Below, piece by piece: positions 33,723-41,349 of a DNA stretch of 47,450 bases; within the stretch, counting starts at the first letter, position 1; each line of letters begins with the position of its first letter. This DNA is from Candidatus Rifleibacteriota bacterium (GTDB lineage Bacteria; Muiribacteriota; Ozemobacteria; Ozemobacterales; Ozemobacteraceae), in assembly GCA_015233565.1 (NCBI GenBank), contig JADFXM010000055.1, forward strand, positions 1 through 47,450, read 5' to 3'. Under the pieces are notes generated by a model. That model was not told where the DNA came from. It did no database searches and saw only the letters and a list, made by a program, of their open reading frames with translations. The position numbers and the translations under genes were made by a program.

Positions 33723-33751
33723 TTGAATTTTTTCATAATTTAGTTTACAAC
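33723..33751 (+). promoter_or_regulatory. Candidate promoter for the exported protein - pfkA gene run
   Basis: TTGAAT at 33723-33728, a 17-bp spacer and TACAAC at 33746-33751. The predicted start of transcription is about 36 bp before the ATG at 33794. Three plus-strand genes follow with small gaps. Confidence 0.4.
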
Positions 33752-33793
33752 TAAAAAAAATGCTTCAAGAGGAACTTTTTAAGGAGTAACAGG

Positions 33794-34315
33794 ATGAACT
33801 TTCTTTTTGTGTTTAGTAAGCTCATTTCGTTATTATCTTTTTCCATGTTCTTTAACTCAGCGCCAATTTATTGTGCGACTGATTTAGGGCAGGATTGGAA
33901 ATTGGAACTGGTTCCTGAAATGGCTCCCCTTGCATTTGATGATGAACTACAAAAGCCCAAGGAAAAGGAATTTGATTCGATAATCCTGGAAGTCCTGAAA
34001 GGCTGGACAAAAAATGCGAAAATGCTGGGATTAATGATTTCTAATGACGACATTTCAAATATTTCTTTCCAGCCACTCAAAAATGGAACTCCTATTTTTA
34101 AAAAACTCAACTTTACAGCAATTCCCTTGAAATTTCTTGGGAAAAGCAAGGATTCCAAGTATCTTGTTTTTGGTTCTGAAGTCGAGAAAGGAATCCCCTT
34201 GGTTTCCAAGTCACCTTTAATTTTCCGCAGAGTAGTGGTTCGTGAAGTTTTTAGTCTTGCTAAAAAGAAACTCGTTCGAGTTCAGGTTTCTATAAGAGGG
34301 TGGGTAGAGGAATGA
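33794..34315 (+). CDS. Exported protein of unknown function
   Basis: 173 residues, not recognised. It has a signal peptide (FVFSKLISLLSFSMFFNSAP, cleavage near YCA). The mature part holds a helical stretch (EFDSIILEVLKGWTKNAKML) and several beta strands, and ends in RVQVSIRGWVEE. No cysteines suitable for a lipoprotein box are placed correctly. The start is well supported by AAGGAGT ten bases upstream. The stop is four bases before the next ATG, whose ribosome site (GAGGA) lies within this gene's last codons, so the two are translated together. Confidence 0.75.
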   Translation: MNFLFVFSKLISLLSFSMFFNSAPIYCATDLGQDWKLELVPEMAPLAFDDELQKPKEKEFDSIILEVLKGWTKNAKMLGLMISNDDISNISFQPLKNGTPIFKKLNFTAIPLKFLGKSKDSKYLVFGSEVEKGIPLVSKSPLIFRRVVVREVFSLAKKKLVRVQVSIRGWVEE

Positions 34316-34318
34316 AAA

Positions 34319-34915
34319 ATGCAGATTGAGGAAAGAATTACAGCATTGGAGAGACAAAACAAACGGCTAAAGCGCCTGTTTTTCTTTATAGTGATACTCA
34401 TTGGCGGCTTTGTAGTACAAGGTGAAATCTCTGCTACTTCCAAAATAATTGAAGCGGAAAAATTTGTCCTGAAAAATAAGCAGGGAAAGGTGCGGGGAGT
34501 ATGGGAAAACCATGAATCGATGACTGTTCTAGCTATGTTTGACGATAGTGGCGTTAATAGAATAACTGCGGGTTTATCCAACACTGACGAAAGTTTGACT
34601 TTTTGCGATGCCAGCGGAAGTCCCAGAATAAAATTCAGCTTTGCAGATGGCGATTCGGGAATTTTCGTTTTTGACGGAAATAAAAAAATCAGAATTGGGA
34701 TGGCATTGAATTCGCAAGGTCCATGTGTTGATTTCCGTGATTCAAAAGGTACAAGAAGGTTAGGAATGATCCTTACAAACGAAGGCCCGGGGTTTTCCCT
34801 TCTTCACTCAAATGGCAGGAACGGCCTTGGGATGGCTCTGGCCAAGGAAATGCCCTCGATGGTTTTCACGGATCCTTTTGGGAAGATAAGTTGGGCTGTT
34901 CCGCAACAACAATAA
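34319..34915 (+). CDS. Membrane-anchored coiled-coil protein with beta repeats
   Basis: 198 residues of a recurring but unnamed type. An N-terminal leucine-zipper-like segment (IEERITALERQNKRLKRL) leads into one membrane helix (residues about 21-40). A beta-rich exported part follows, with four to five repeats of about 25 residues built on a D-x-x-G-x-x-R/K-x-x-hydrophobic pattern (KQGKVRGVW, ASGSPRIKFSF, GNKKIRIGMAL, SKGTRRLGMIL, PFGKISWAV). The repeats probably form a small beta-solenoid or beta-sandwich. No catalytic residues are evident. It is coupled to the preceding exported protein and followed 42 bp later by pfkA, which is likely to be in the same transcript but not functionally linked. 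Confidence 0.75.
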   Translation: MQIEERITALERQNKRLKRLFFFIVILIGGFVVQGEISATSKIIEAEKFVLKNKQGKVRGVWENHESMTVLAMFDDSGVNRITAGLSNTDESLTFCDASGSPRIKFSFADGDSGIFVFDGNKKIRIGMALNSQGPCVDFRDSKGTRRLGMILTNEGPGFSLLHSNGRNGLGMALAKEMPSMVFTDPFGKISWAVPQQQ

Positions 34916-34957
34916 AGGTATTAATCAGAATTATCGGGAAAAAAATAGGAGAAAAAA

Positions 34958-36244
34958 ATGTCTAAAAAATCCAAGACCCATTGCATTGGAATTCTTACCT
35001 CCGGGGGAGATTGCCCCGGTTTGAATGCAGCAATCAGAGCCATAGCCAAAGCTGCTATAAATGATTATGGAATTAAAGTATTAGGTGTTCAAGATGGTTT
35101 CAGAGGATTGGTTGAGAACCGGGTGATTCCTTTGGACAATGAAAATACCAGCGGAATCCTTACCAGAGGTGGTACAATCCTGGGTACAAGTCGGGACAAA
35201 CCTCACAAAATGCTGATCGGCGGCAAGATGATGGATATGACAGGTGCTGCGGTTGAGAATTTAAAGAAACATCAGGTTGACTGCCTCGTTTGTCTTGGGG
35301 GTGGCGGAACCCAGAAGAATGCCATGAGACTGATGAAAGAGGGAATTAACGTCCTCACTCTTCCAAAAACAATAGATAACGATATTGTCGAAACCGAAGC
35401 CACTTTTGGTTTTGACACAGCTCTTGGAATTGCTACTGAAGCCATTGACAGACTTCACACAACAGCCACCAGTCATCATAGAGTAATTGTTTGCGAAATA
35501 ATGGGCCATGGTACAGGGTGGTTAACCCTTGGGGCGGGAATTTCAGGTGGTGCAGACGTGATACTTGTTCCCGAAATTCCCTATAATTTGCACTCTATTG
35601 CAGATTTTCTTTCCGCCAGAAGAAGAACAGGAAAACGTTTTTCGATAATAGCTCTGGCAGAAGGCGCCAGATCAGTTGAAGAAGCGAAAAAAGCACTTCT
35701 TGAAGAAGAGGAAAAAATTTCCAAAAAAGAAGCCAAAGAAGGAAAAGAAGCCAAGGAAGCCAAGAAGGAAGAAAAGAAAAAACACAAGGACAAAGAAAAA
35801 AAGAATGAGAAGAATGGTGATGGGAAAAACAAAACCAAGGAAGAGTCAGAAGCTTGGTATGATGAAACGCGTGAAAACATGCCTGTAGTAGTCAAAAAAA
35901 TTGAGAGTGAAGTTGTAGCTTACCATGTTGTACAGGAACCTACCGCAAGCCGGGTTGCCAGACATATTCAAGAATTGGCAGGTGTCGAGGCCAGAGTAAC
36001 CTCTCTGGGACATGTTCAAAGGGGAGGCATCCCAAGTGCTTTTGACAGATTGCTCTGTTCACTTCTTGGCGCCAAAGCTGCCGAGTTGCTGGCTGATGGG
36101 GTCTATAATGTCATGGTCGGTTATCAAACTGGGAAATGTGTTCCAGTGCCACTTGAAAAAGTTGCGGGTTTTAGAAAACTTGTTACTCTTGACCATCCCT
36201 GGGTAAAAACTGCCAGATTGGTTGATACCTGCTTTGGAGATTAA
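34958..36244 (+). CDS. pfkA: 6-phosphofructokinase with Lys/Glu-rich insertion
   Basis: 428 residues; about 100 longer than a minimal bacterial PfkA. It phosphorylates fructose-6-phosphate in glycolysis. Motifs: TSGGDCPGLNAAIR, TRGGTILGTSR, PKTIDND (136-142), IMGHGTGW and LGHVQRGGIPSAFDR. Where the E. coli enzyme has GGDG (Asp103, Gly104) this protein has GGGG (114-117), so the Mg-binding Asp is Gly. Where E. coli has Gly124 it has Lys137. Gly at 104 points to ATP and Lys at 124 is seen in PPi-dependent and in some ATP-dependent groups, so the phosphoryl donor is uncertain. Residues about 243-315 are an insertion dominated by Lys, Glu and Ala, absent from standard enzymes. AGGAGA precedes the ATG. 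A strong bidirectional terminator lies downstream. Confidence 0.92.
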   Translation: MSKKSKTHCIGILTSGGDCPGLNAAIRAIAKAAINDYGIKVLGVQDGFRGLVENRVIPLDNENTSGILTRGGTILGTSRDKPHKMLIGGKMMDMTGAAVENLKKHQVDCLVCLGGGGTQKNAMRLMKEGINVLTLPKTIDNDIVETEATFGFDTALGIATEAIDRLHTTATSHHRVIVCEIMGHGTGWLTLGAGISGGADVILVPEIPYNLHSIADFLSARRRTGKRFSIIALAEGARSVEEAKKALLEEEEKISKKEAKEGKEAKEAKKEEKKKHKDKEKKNEKNGDGKNKTKEESEAWYDETRENMPVVVKKIESEVVAYHVVQEPTASRVARHIQELAGVEARVTSLGHVQRGGIPSAFDRLLCSLLGAKAAELLADGVYNVMVGYQTGKCVPVPLEKVAGFRKLVTLDHPWVKTARLVDTCFGD

Positions 36245-36380
36245 CAAAAATTTGGAAATTGCCCTAAATTCAAGAGTTACTCCAAAATTAAACATAGTTA
36301 AGACAGCAATTTCCCATCAAAATTCTTTGAAACGTCCATTAACAAAACTTTGCTCTTTAAAAGATTGGCGAAATTAAATT

Positions 36381-36410
36381 TTCGAAAGCATTTATTTCGA
36401 AAGCATTTAT
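36381..36410. repeat. 15-bp tandem duplication
   Basis: TTCGAAAGCATTTAT occurs twice head to tail (36381-36395 and 36396-36410) between pfkA and fliA. It has no coding role. Confidence 0.8.
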
Positions 36411-36449
36411 TTTTCTAAGTTCCGAGCCTAATGGGTAATTCCTGTAGAT

Positions 36450-36486
36450 AAAACACAGCCCCCAAAATTTTTGGGGGCTGTGTTTT
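36450..36486. terminator. Bidirectional rho-independent terminator between pfkA and fliA
   Basis: A perfect 18-bp inverted repeat centred at 36468: AAAACACAGCCCCC followed by AAAA, and its complement at 36469-36486. The GC-rich core is flanked by A- and T-runs on both sides, so it can end transcripts from both convergent genes. Confidence 0.9.
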
Positions 36487-36505
36487 GCCTGGGGTTTGTA
36501 ATTTG

Positions 36506-37348
36506 CTATTCCGCTACCAGCGATTCTCTCAGGCGTGAGAGACGTCCACGCAGCCGTAATATTGCTTTGGTGTGAAGTTGGGAAACTCTTGAATCCGATA
36601 CCCCCAAAATTTTTCCGATTTCTTTGGAAGTTAAATCTTCATAGTAGTACAAAGTGATTACAAGGCGTTCCCGCTCATTTAGCTTGCTGATGGCATCTGC
36701 CAGAATTTTTTTCGCTTCGGACTCTTCAATTTTTAATTGCGGATTATCTGATTTTTGATTTTCAACAAAATCAAATCGAGAAGAACCTTCTTCATCGTCA
36801 TAAAAAATTTCATCAAGCGAAAGAAGAAGTGATTTCTTTGTTTCGTCAAAAAGCTTATGTAATTCAGAAATGTCTATCTTAAGAAAATCTGCAATCTCTT
36901 CATCTGTGGCATCTCGGCCAAGTTTGCCTTCAAGCTTGGCATAGGCTTTTTCAAGTTTTCGAGCTTTTTGTCGAATTGATCTTGGGGTCCAGTCCAGGAT
37001 TCTCAATTCGTCAAAAATTGCTCCTCGAATTCTTGTTTTCGCATAAGTTTTAAATTTTACTTTCCTTTCAGGATCATATTTTTCAATTGCGTCAATTAAT
37101 CCAAGTATTCCGTAACTGACCAGATCATCAAATTCCACATTGCTAGGCAAATTGACTGCAATTCGCCCTGCAACATATTTTACAAAAGACGCATATTTCA
37201 TGATCAATGAGTCTTTTATTCTTTGATCATGCGAATGCTTGTACCTCATCCAGAGCTTCTGATCTTCTTCGTCTTGCTCTTTAATTTTCTTTTCTTTCGC
37301 GATTTCCTCTGCTTCTAGAGATACATTTACTACAGTTTCTTCATTCAC
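36506..37348 (-). CDS. fliA: Flagellar/motility sigma factor, FliA/SigD/WhiG family
   Basis: 280 residues. A sigma-28-type factor that directs RNA polymerase to late flagellar and chemotaxis genes. Region 2 reads SFVKYVAGRIAVNLP then EFDDLVSYGILGLIDAIEKY, followed by FKTYAKTRIRGAIFDELR and DWTPRSIRQKAR, which is diagnostic of the FliA/SigD group. Region 3 follows (GRDATDEEIADFLKI), and region 4 holds the helix-turn-helix LTSKEIGKILGVSDSRVSQL. The start is GTG at 37348, supported by GGAGGAG just upstream. It is the last gene of cheC - cheD - membrane protein - fliA, the same order (cheC-cheD-sigD) as the end of the Bacillus subtilis fla/che operon. It ends at the shared bidirectional terminator. 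Confidence 0.93.
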   Translation of the reverse strand: MNEETVVNVSLEAEEIAKEKKIKEQDEEDQKLWMRYKHSHDQRIKDSLIMKYASFVKYVAGRIAVNLPSNVEFDDLVSYGILGLIDAIEKYDPERKVKFKTYAKTRIRGAIFDELRILDWTPRSIRQKARKLEKAYAKLEGKLGRDATDEEIADFLKIDISELHKLFDETKKSLLLSLDEIFYDDEEGSSRFDFVENQKSDNPQLKIEESEAKKILADAISKLNERERLVITLYYYEDLTSKEIGKILGVSDSRVSQLHTKAILRLRGRLSRLRESLVAE

Positions 37349-37411
37349 TTTACTCCTCCGATCTGATCCGCGGGGTCAAAATCCAAAGATATATTGTAAC
37401 ACAAAACCCTC

Positions 37412-37807
37412 TTAGGATACTACCGCAGAATCTCCCTTCGAAACAACCTGGTTATTTTCAATGGTCATCTTTGGGATAACCATTGGTTGAAAAACCGGAT
37501 TTCCAGATTCATCCATTTTAATTCTCTTATTATATAGCAAATCCCCAAGATCTTCCTCGATTTTTTCGTCATCCAAAATTAATTCCTCTTTCGCTCGAGC
37601 AGTTTCACGTTTCATAATCTCGGGCATAAGAAAAATTTCGAGAAAACTTCCTAGCCCGATTCCCAAAAGTCCAAAGAAAAAAAACGTAGTTAAAGTCCGA
37701 AAAGCTAAAGTTGCTAAGGTTACTTTCGCAACAATCGACAATAAAAAAACGACCGTTGAAACTGAGACTGAAAGGAAAAACCCCAAAATCAAGGACATTC
37801 TAACCAT
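37412..37807 (-). CDS. Small membrane protein in the cheC-cheD-fliA operon
   Basis: 131 residues, not recognised. Two or three hydrophobic helices occupy residues 1-62 (SLILGFFLSVSVSTVVFLL, TFFFFGLLGIGLGSFLEIFL). A charged cytoplasmic tail follows (KRETARAKEELILDDEKIEE) and ends in a region with Pro and Val. The start ATG is two bases after the cheD stop. Its place between cheD and fliA makes a role in flagellar assembly, chemotaxis or control of FliA likely. Bacillus subtilis has an unrelated-looking small gene, swrB, on the other side of sigD; whether the two are functional counterparts is unknown. Confidence 0.75.
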   Translation of the reverse strand: MVRMSLILGFFLSVSVSTVVFLLSIVAKVTLATLAFRTLTTFFFFGLLGIGLGSFLEIFLMPEIMKRETARAKEELILDDEKIEEDLGDLLYNKRIKMDESGNPVFQPMVIPKMTIENNQVVSKGDSAVVS

Positions 37808-37809
37808 GG

Positions 37810-38298
37810 TTAAATCTCCTTAAGCTTCCGGCCTAGAATGCTGACAGATACTCGCCCGTTTTCCAAATCCAAACTTAAAGATCGCCCGGTCCTGCCTCCT
37901 ACATCCATTGAGAGGAGCGGAATCCCAATTTTTGCGACGGCCGTTTGAGAAGCCTCAAGATTTTTTGCTCCGATCGCGTTGGAGAAACCATCTCCAGCTG
38001 GAGGAAACATCTCCGCACCTCCAACAAGCTTGCACCAAAGATGTTTCTTATCCGCACCGGCATGTAGAAGCGTTTGATACAACAACGGAAGGGCGCTGTC
38101 AGCGAATTTCCTGGGGTTAATTTTATCTCGCTGAATTCCCGAGGAATCGGGAAGCATAACATGTACTAGTCCTCCAATTTTATTTGAAGGGTCATACATG
38201 ATTGCTATAATACAAGACCCAATACCATGAGAGGCCAGGACGTCCGGGGTCCTGGCAATTCTTAGTTCGGCCATTCCGACAGAATAAGTTTGGGGCAT
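37810..38298 (-). CDS. cheD: Chemoreceptor glutamine deamidase CheD
   Basis: 162 residues, normal length. CheD deamidates specific glutamines on chemoreceptors and is regulated by binding CheC. The catalytic Cys29 lies in GIGSCI (usually LGSCV) and the catalytic His46 in GGLVHVMLP. KLVGGAEMFP and the IGAKNLEA segment match the family. The start ATG overlaps the cheC stop by one base (TAATG), so cheC and cheD are translated together, as expected for proteins that form a complex. Confidence 0.94.
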   Translation of the reverse strand: MPQTYSVGMAELRIARTPDVLASHGIGSCIIAIMYDPSNKIGGLVHVMLPDSSGIQRDKINPRKFADSALPLLYQTLLHAGADKKHLWCKLVGGAEMFPPAGDGFSNAIGAKNLEASQTAVAKIGIPLLSMDVGGRTGRSLSLDLENGRVSVSILGRKLKEI

Positions 38299-38915
38299 TA
38301 TTTTACCCCAAGAAACTCCAATAGTGTTTCAAGCGACTCAGGCTCCGGTAGAAGAAATATGTGCATCTTTAAGTTTTCAACTTCATCTTTAAATGATGTC
38401 TCGATCATTAGAACATGTTCACTGACTGTGGCCATTTCAGCAATTACAGCGTCAAGAAGTGCTCCAGCCATGTCAAACGCCAGAGTAGGCAGGGAATGCA
38501 GCATCGTAATTTTTGTAACCACTGAAAGTGCATTCAAAAATGACCCTGCCAGAATATTTCCGATTTCCTTCAAACAGGAAGTTTCAAGCTCTGAAAGATC
38601 TTCCGGGGTTCTTACCTGACACCCTGGAATAAGAATATGAAGTAGTTTCAGGGTGGTAACCTCAGGCATCAAAAGAAGAAAACGCCCGGAAAATTGCCCC
38701 ATGACTCTCAGATAAATACCCATTACACTAGCTTCAGGACCTCCAATTAAAGAGGGAATATGCGCGATATGAAGAATCTTGGCCTTGGGTACATCCATGT
38801 CAATTTTTCGATTTAAAAATTGTGCCAAAGCTGTTGCCGCGTTCCCCGAACCAATGTTGCCCAGCTCACCCAGAGCGTCTAGTTGGTCATTTCTAAGATT
38901 GGAGACGTCTTGCAT
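38298..38915 (-). CDS. cheC: CheY-phosphate phosphatase CheC
   Basis: 205 residues, full length. CheC dephosphorylates CheY-P and binds CheD. Two copies of the active-site signature are present: LGELGNIGSGNAATAL with Glu17 and Asn20, and LKEIGNILAGSFLNAL with Glu117 and Asn120. Both sites look complete. It opens a four-gene operon (cheC, cheD, membrane protein, fliA). The promoter TTGAAA-17-TATAAT lies 34 bp upstream of the ATG, and AGGAAGGG serves as ribosome site. Confidence 0.95.
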   Translation of the reverse strand: MQDVSNLRNDQLDALGELGNIGSGNAATALAQFLNRKIDMDVPKAKILHIAHIPSLIGGPEASVMGIYLRVMGQFSGRFLLLMPEVTTLKLLHILIPGCQVRTPEDLSELETSCLKEIGNILAGSFLNALSVVTKITMLHSLPTLAFDMAGALLDAVIAEMATVSEHVLMIETSFKDEVENLKMHIFLLPEPESLETLLEFLGVK

Positions 38916-38948
38916 TTTTTTTCCCTTCCTGAAATTACGGATTGAAAA

Positions 38949-38977
38949 ATTATAATCAACCCCCGCTATATTTTCAA
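38949..38977 (-). promoter_or_regulatory. Strong sigma-A promoter of the cheC-cheD-fliA operon
   Basis: Read leftwards: TTGAAA at 38977-38972, exactly 17 bp, and TATAAT at 38954-38949. It is one of the best promoter matches in the window. It shows no sigma-28 elements, so this operon need not depend on FliA. Confidence 0.65.
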
Positions 38978-38990
38978 GTTGAAAGCCTCT

Positions 38991-40697
38991 TTATTTTTTC
39001 AAAAGGTAATTTTCGTTAAAAAATTTTATCTCATTTTTTATTGAACCCTCTTCAATCCTATATTTTTTGGCGATGTCCTTAAATCTATTTTCTCCAAAAA
39101 TTTTTTTTAATATTAAAATAGGGTTTTCTTCAAAATATCCGATTCTTTTTCTCTTTTCCAAAAATTGAATAATTTCCTCGGTTGCCATCGCTCTCCAGTC
39201 AGAAAATTGATGATAATCTGCCGTATTCAAGTCAAAATTCCAAAAACTTGGAAAATAAACCCCATTTGAATAAGAACCGGTATAAGAATAAGCACTGAAC
39301 CAAAGTTCCGGACCGAGATTTTCAATCAACCTTCCATTTTTTAAAGCTCTCTCATAAATTGCTTCTTTTAACCTGGAAAATTCAACCTCAGTTTTTTTGT
39401 AATCCGGGAAAAATATTTTTCTGGAAAAAAGTTCACATTTTTTTGTGAGCAATCTGTTGAAACACTCATAAGCTTGACTATCAGCGGTTATGCAATTAGT
39501 CCCTTCCAAAAAAATTCGATATATTGTTGCTCGATCCATTGGAAAGTTTTTCTCAAACCCTTTGATAAAGCTAATAAGATCCATGGGTTTTTCAAGTAAA
39601 AAGGTTTTGACGATTTTTTCGAAGGGGTATTTTATCTCCTGCGATTTCATTATTTCCAATAAAATTGAGGCGATAATTCCGGAAGTTGACAAAATTTGAG
39701 AGGCATTTTTTCCCCATTTGCCATTTAAATCGCCGGTATAAAAATATATCTGGCGGGTAATATAATCTTCACTGTTTTTCAAATGCCCAAAAATACGATA
39801 CCCGGGGTTTGCAATCAGATACCAGGTTGATCGGTCAACACCGCATAAAGCTTGCATGGCAATGGAAAAACCTTCCCTGAAAGCTCTTTTCCGGTCAGTG
39901 ATTTCCCAGGGAAGAGCTTTTTCGAAACAGTTTGAATTCAGCAAGTTGAAATACTCTGACCCGTAAGTTTCAATCAGGATGGTTTGGGCTAATTCAAATG
40001 AAACCACTAAGTCAAAAACGTAGTCCTCTACGGATTTTTTTACCGAAAACAAATTTTCATTATCAATGGACAGAGGTTCATCCATGATTGCAAGAAAAGA
40101 AGAGCCCCGCAAAGTGGCTTTCCCGTTCACGGGATTAAGAATGCTTACTCCGATCGGGACAAGCTCACTTAACGCAGAAAAGCTTTTCATCGGATTTTTG
40201 GCAAAAACGATAACCGGAAATTTCCAGAATTCTTTATTACCACTTTCTTTAGTTTTTAAAAGAGCTTTTTTCGAGGGACTCTCAGACAAATTGAATATAA
40301 TATTTCGAGATTCTTTAATTTTTTCATACATTCTTAGAAAAACCGGACTTATTTCCATTCTATTTTTTATCAATTCTTTCAGAGCTGAAAGCTCCTGTGG
40401 AATAGGAAATCTGGAAAAGTCGGCTGCTGCTAGAACTGCGCTGTCTGTAGCTGTGTAAATTTTTAAGGGTCCCGATGCAAAATTATCCATTGCAACATAA
40501 ATAAACTCCCCTTTTTCACCGTTCTGTAATTCCTTAAAAACCCTCCTAAACAAAGGGTCTGCAAAGAGGGCTGTACTATTCTCCAAGAGTGCTTTGTTTT
40601 CTGGTTTTTGAGAAGACGGAGGGATTTCAGAACTGAATAAAGCCACACAATTAACAAGAAAAAAGATAAACCAACTTAATAAATTTTTGACTTTCAT
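38991..40697 (-). CDS. Exported paralogue of the HExxH peptidase with zinc ligands lost
   Basis: 568 residues with a normal signal peptide (NLLSWFIFFLVNCVALFSSE). The layout and many spaced residues match the plus-strand protein at 27591-29309. Where that protein has HEIFH, this one has Phe234-Glu-Leu-Ala-Gln238. Where it has EGFAE, this one has EGFSI (275-279). Shared stretches include the Ser-T/S-x-G-V/I-I-x-S helix, a F-x-x-P-x-x-x-x-x-F-x-K segment and the R-x-I-L/F-L-E-x-T-x-C box near residue 400. The Glu of HExxH survives but both His and the third ligand are gone, so hydrolysis is not expected. A binding, scaffold or decoy role is likely. It lies upstream of cheC on the same strand but is probably a separate transcript. 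Confidence 0.7.
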   Translation of the reverse strand: MKVKNLLSWFIFFLVNCVALFSSEIPPSSQKPENKALLENSTALFADPLFRRVFKELQNGEKGEFIYVAMDNFASGPLKIYTATDSAVLAAADFSRFPIPQELSALKELIKNRMEISPVFLRMYEKIKESRNIIFNLSESPSKKALLKTKESGNKEFWKFPVIVFAKNPMKSFSALSELVPIGVSILNPVNGKATLRGSSFLAIMDEPLSIDNENLFSVKKSVEDYVFDLVVSFELAQTILIETYGSEYFNLLNSNCFEKALPWEITDRKRAFREGFSIAMQALCGVDRSTWYLIANPGYRIFGHLKNSEDYITRQIYFYTGDLNGKWGKNASQILSTSGIIASILLEIMKSQEIKYPFEKIVKTFLLEKPMDLISFIKGFEKNFPMDRATIYRIFLEGTNCITADSQAYECFNRLLTKKCELFSRKIFFPDYKKTEVEFSRLKEAIYERALKNGRLIENLGPELWFSAYSYTGSYSNGVYFPSFWNFDLNTADYHQFSDWRAMATEEIIQFLEKRKRIGYFEENPILILKKIFGENRFKDIAKKYRIEEGSIKNEIKFFNENYLLKK

Positions 40698-41349
40698 TAT
40701 TTCCTCTACTGAATCAACTAAAACGGAACCCGGACAGATTAATTTAATCCGGAAGAATTTTCAACAGGAGTTTCGGGGATTGTGCTTCCCAACAGGGCTA
40801 GAAATTCGATTTAATAGTTGTCTTCGAGGTCTTTTTTCGTAAGACCCGAGAAATTTAAAAAAAAATTTGATTTTCCAATTTCAGAATTCCTGGCGTCGGC
40901 AGTTTGCATTTTCTTGGAAAAGAGCTTCAAAAGGTATTTTTCTGATTTTCGAATACTTTTAGATTGGATTTTATCCTGAGACCAACTTTCATAAAAATTA
41001 ATCAGAAGATGCCTTCAAAAGGAAGTTGGCAATTCGTCAATCGAAAAAATAGTACCAAAATTAAATCCCCGAGGTTGGGATGTCTGAATTTGTGCCTCGA
41101 AAGTGAAAGGGATATAAAAAACCAAAATTTTTGAAACGCTTTTGAATTCTTCAAAATAGAGGTAAAAATAGTAGCTGGGTCTTATTGGGCCAGCATGTAC
41201 TGAAACTTTAAAATCTGTTCAGAATTTGCACAATAATGTAAGGCGCAGTAATAAGTACTTTTTCCCCCTATCGACTTTTTTAAAATAATTATATAATAAG
41301 GGTTAAGCTTGTTTTTCCGGCACTTTTTAATAACGCAGGGGAAGAAAGA
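40698..41349. other. 652-bp non-coding gap between divergent genes
   Basis: No credible gene is found. A small hairpin (GGTCTT at 40828-40833 with AAGACC at 40841-40846) and the -10 element of the downstream gene (41292-41297) are the only features seen. The stretch must hold the promoters for the degenerate peptidase (leftward) and for the large exported protein (rightward). It is long for this window, so a small RNA or an elaborate control region is possible. Confidence 0.5.
41271..41297 (+). promoter_or_regulatory. Candidate promoter of the large exported protein
   Basis: A perfect TATAAT at 41292-41297, 52 bp before the ATG. The best -35 is TCGACT at 41271-41276 with a short 15-bp spacer, so activation by another factor may be needed. 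Confidence 0.4.
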
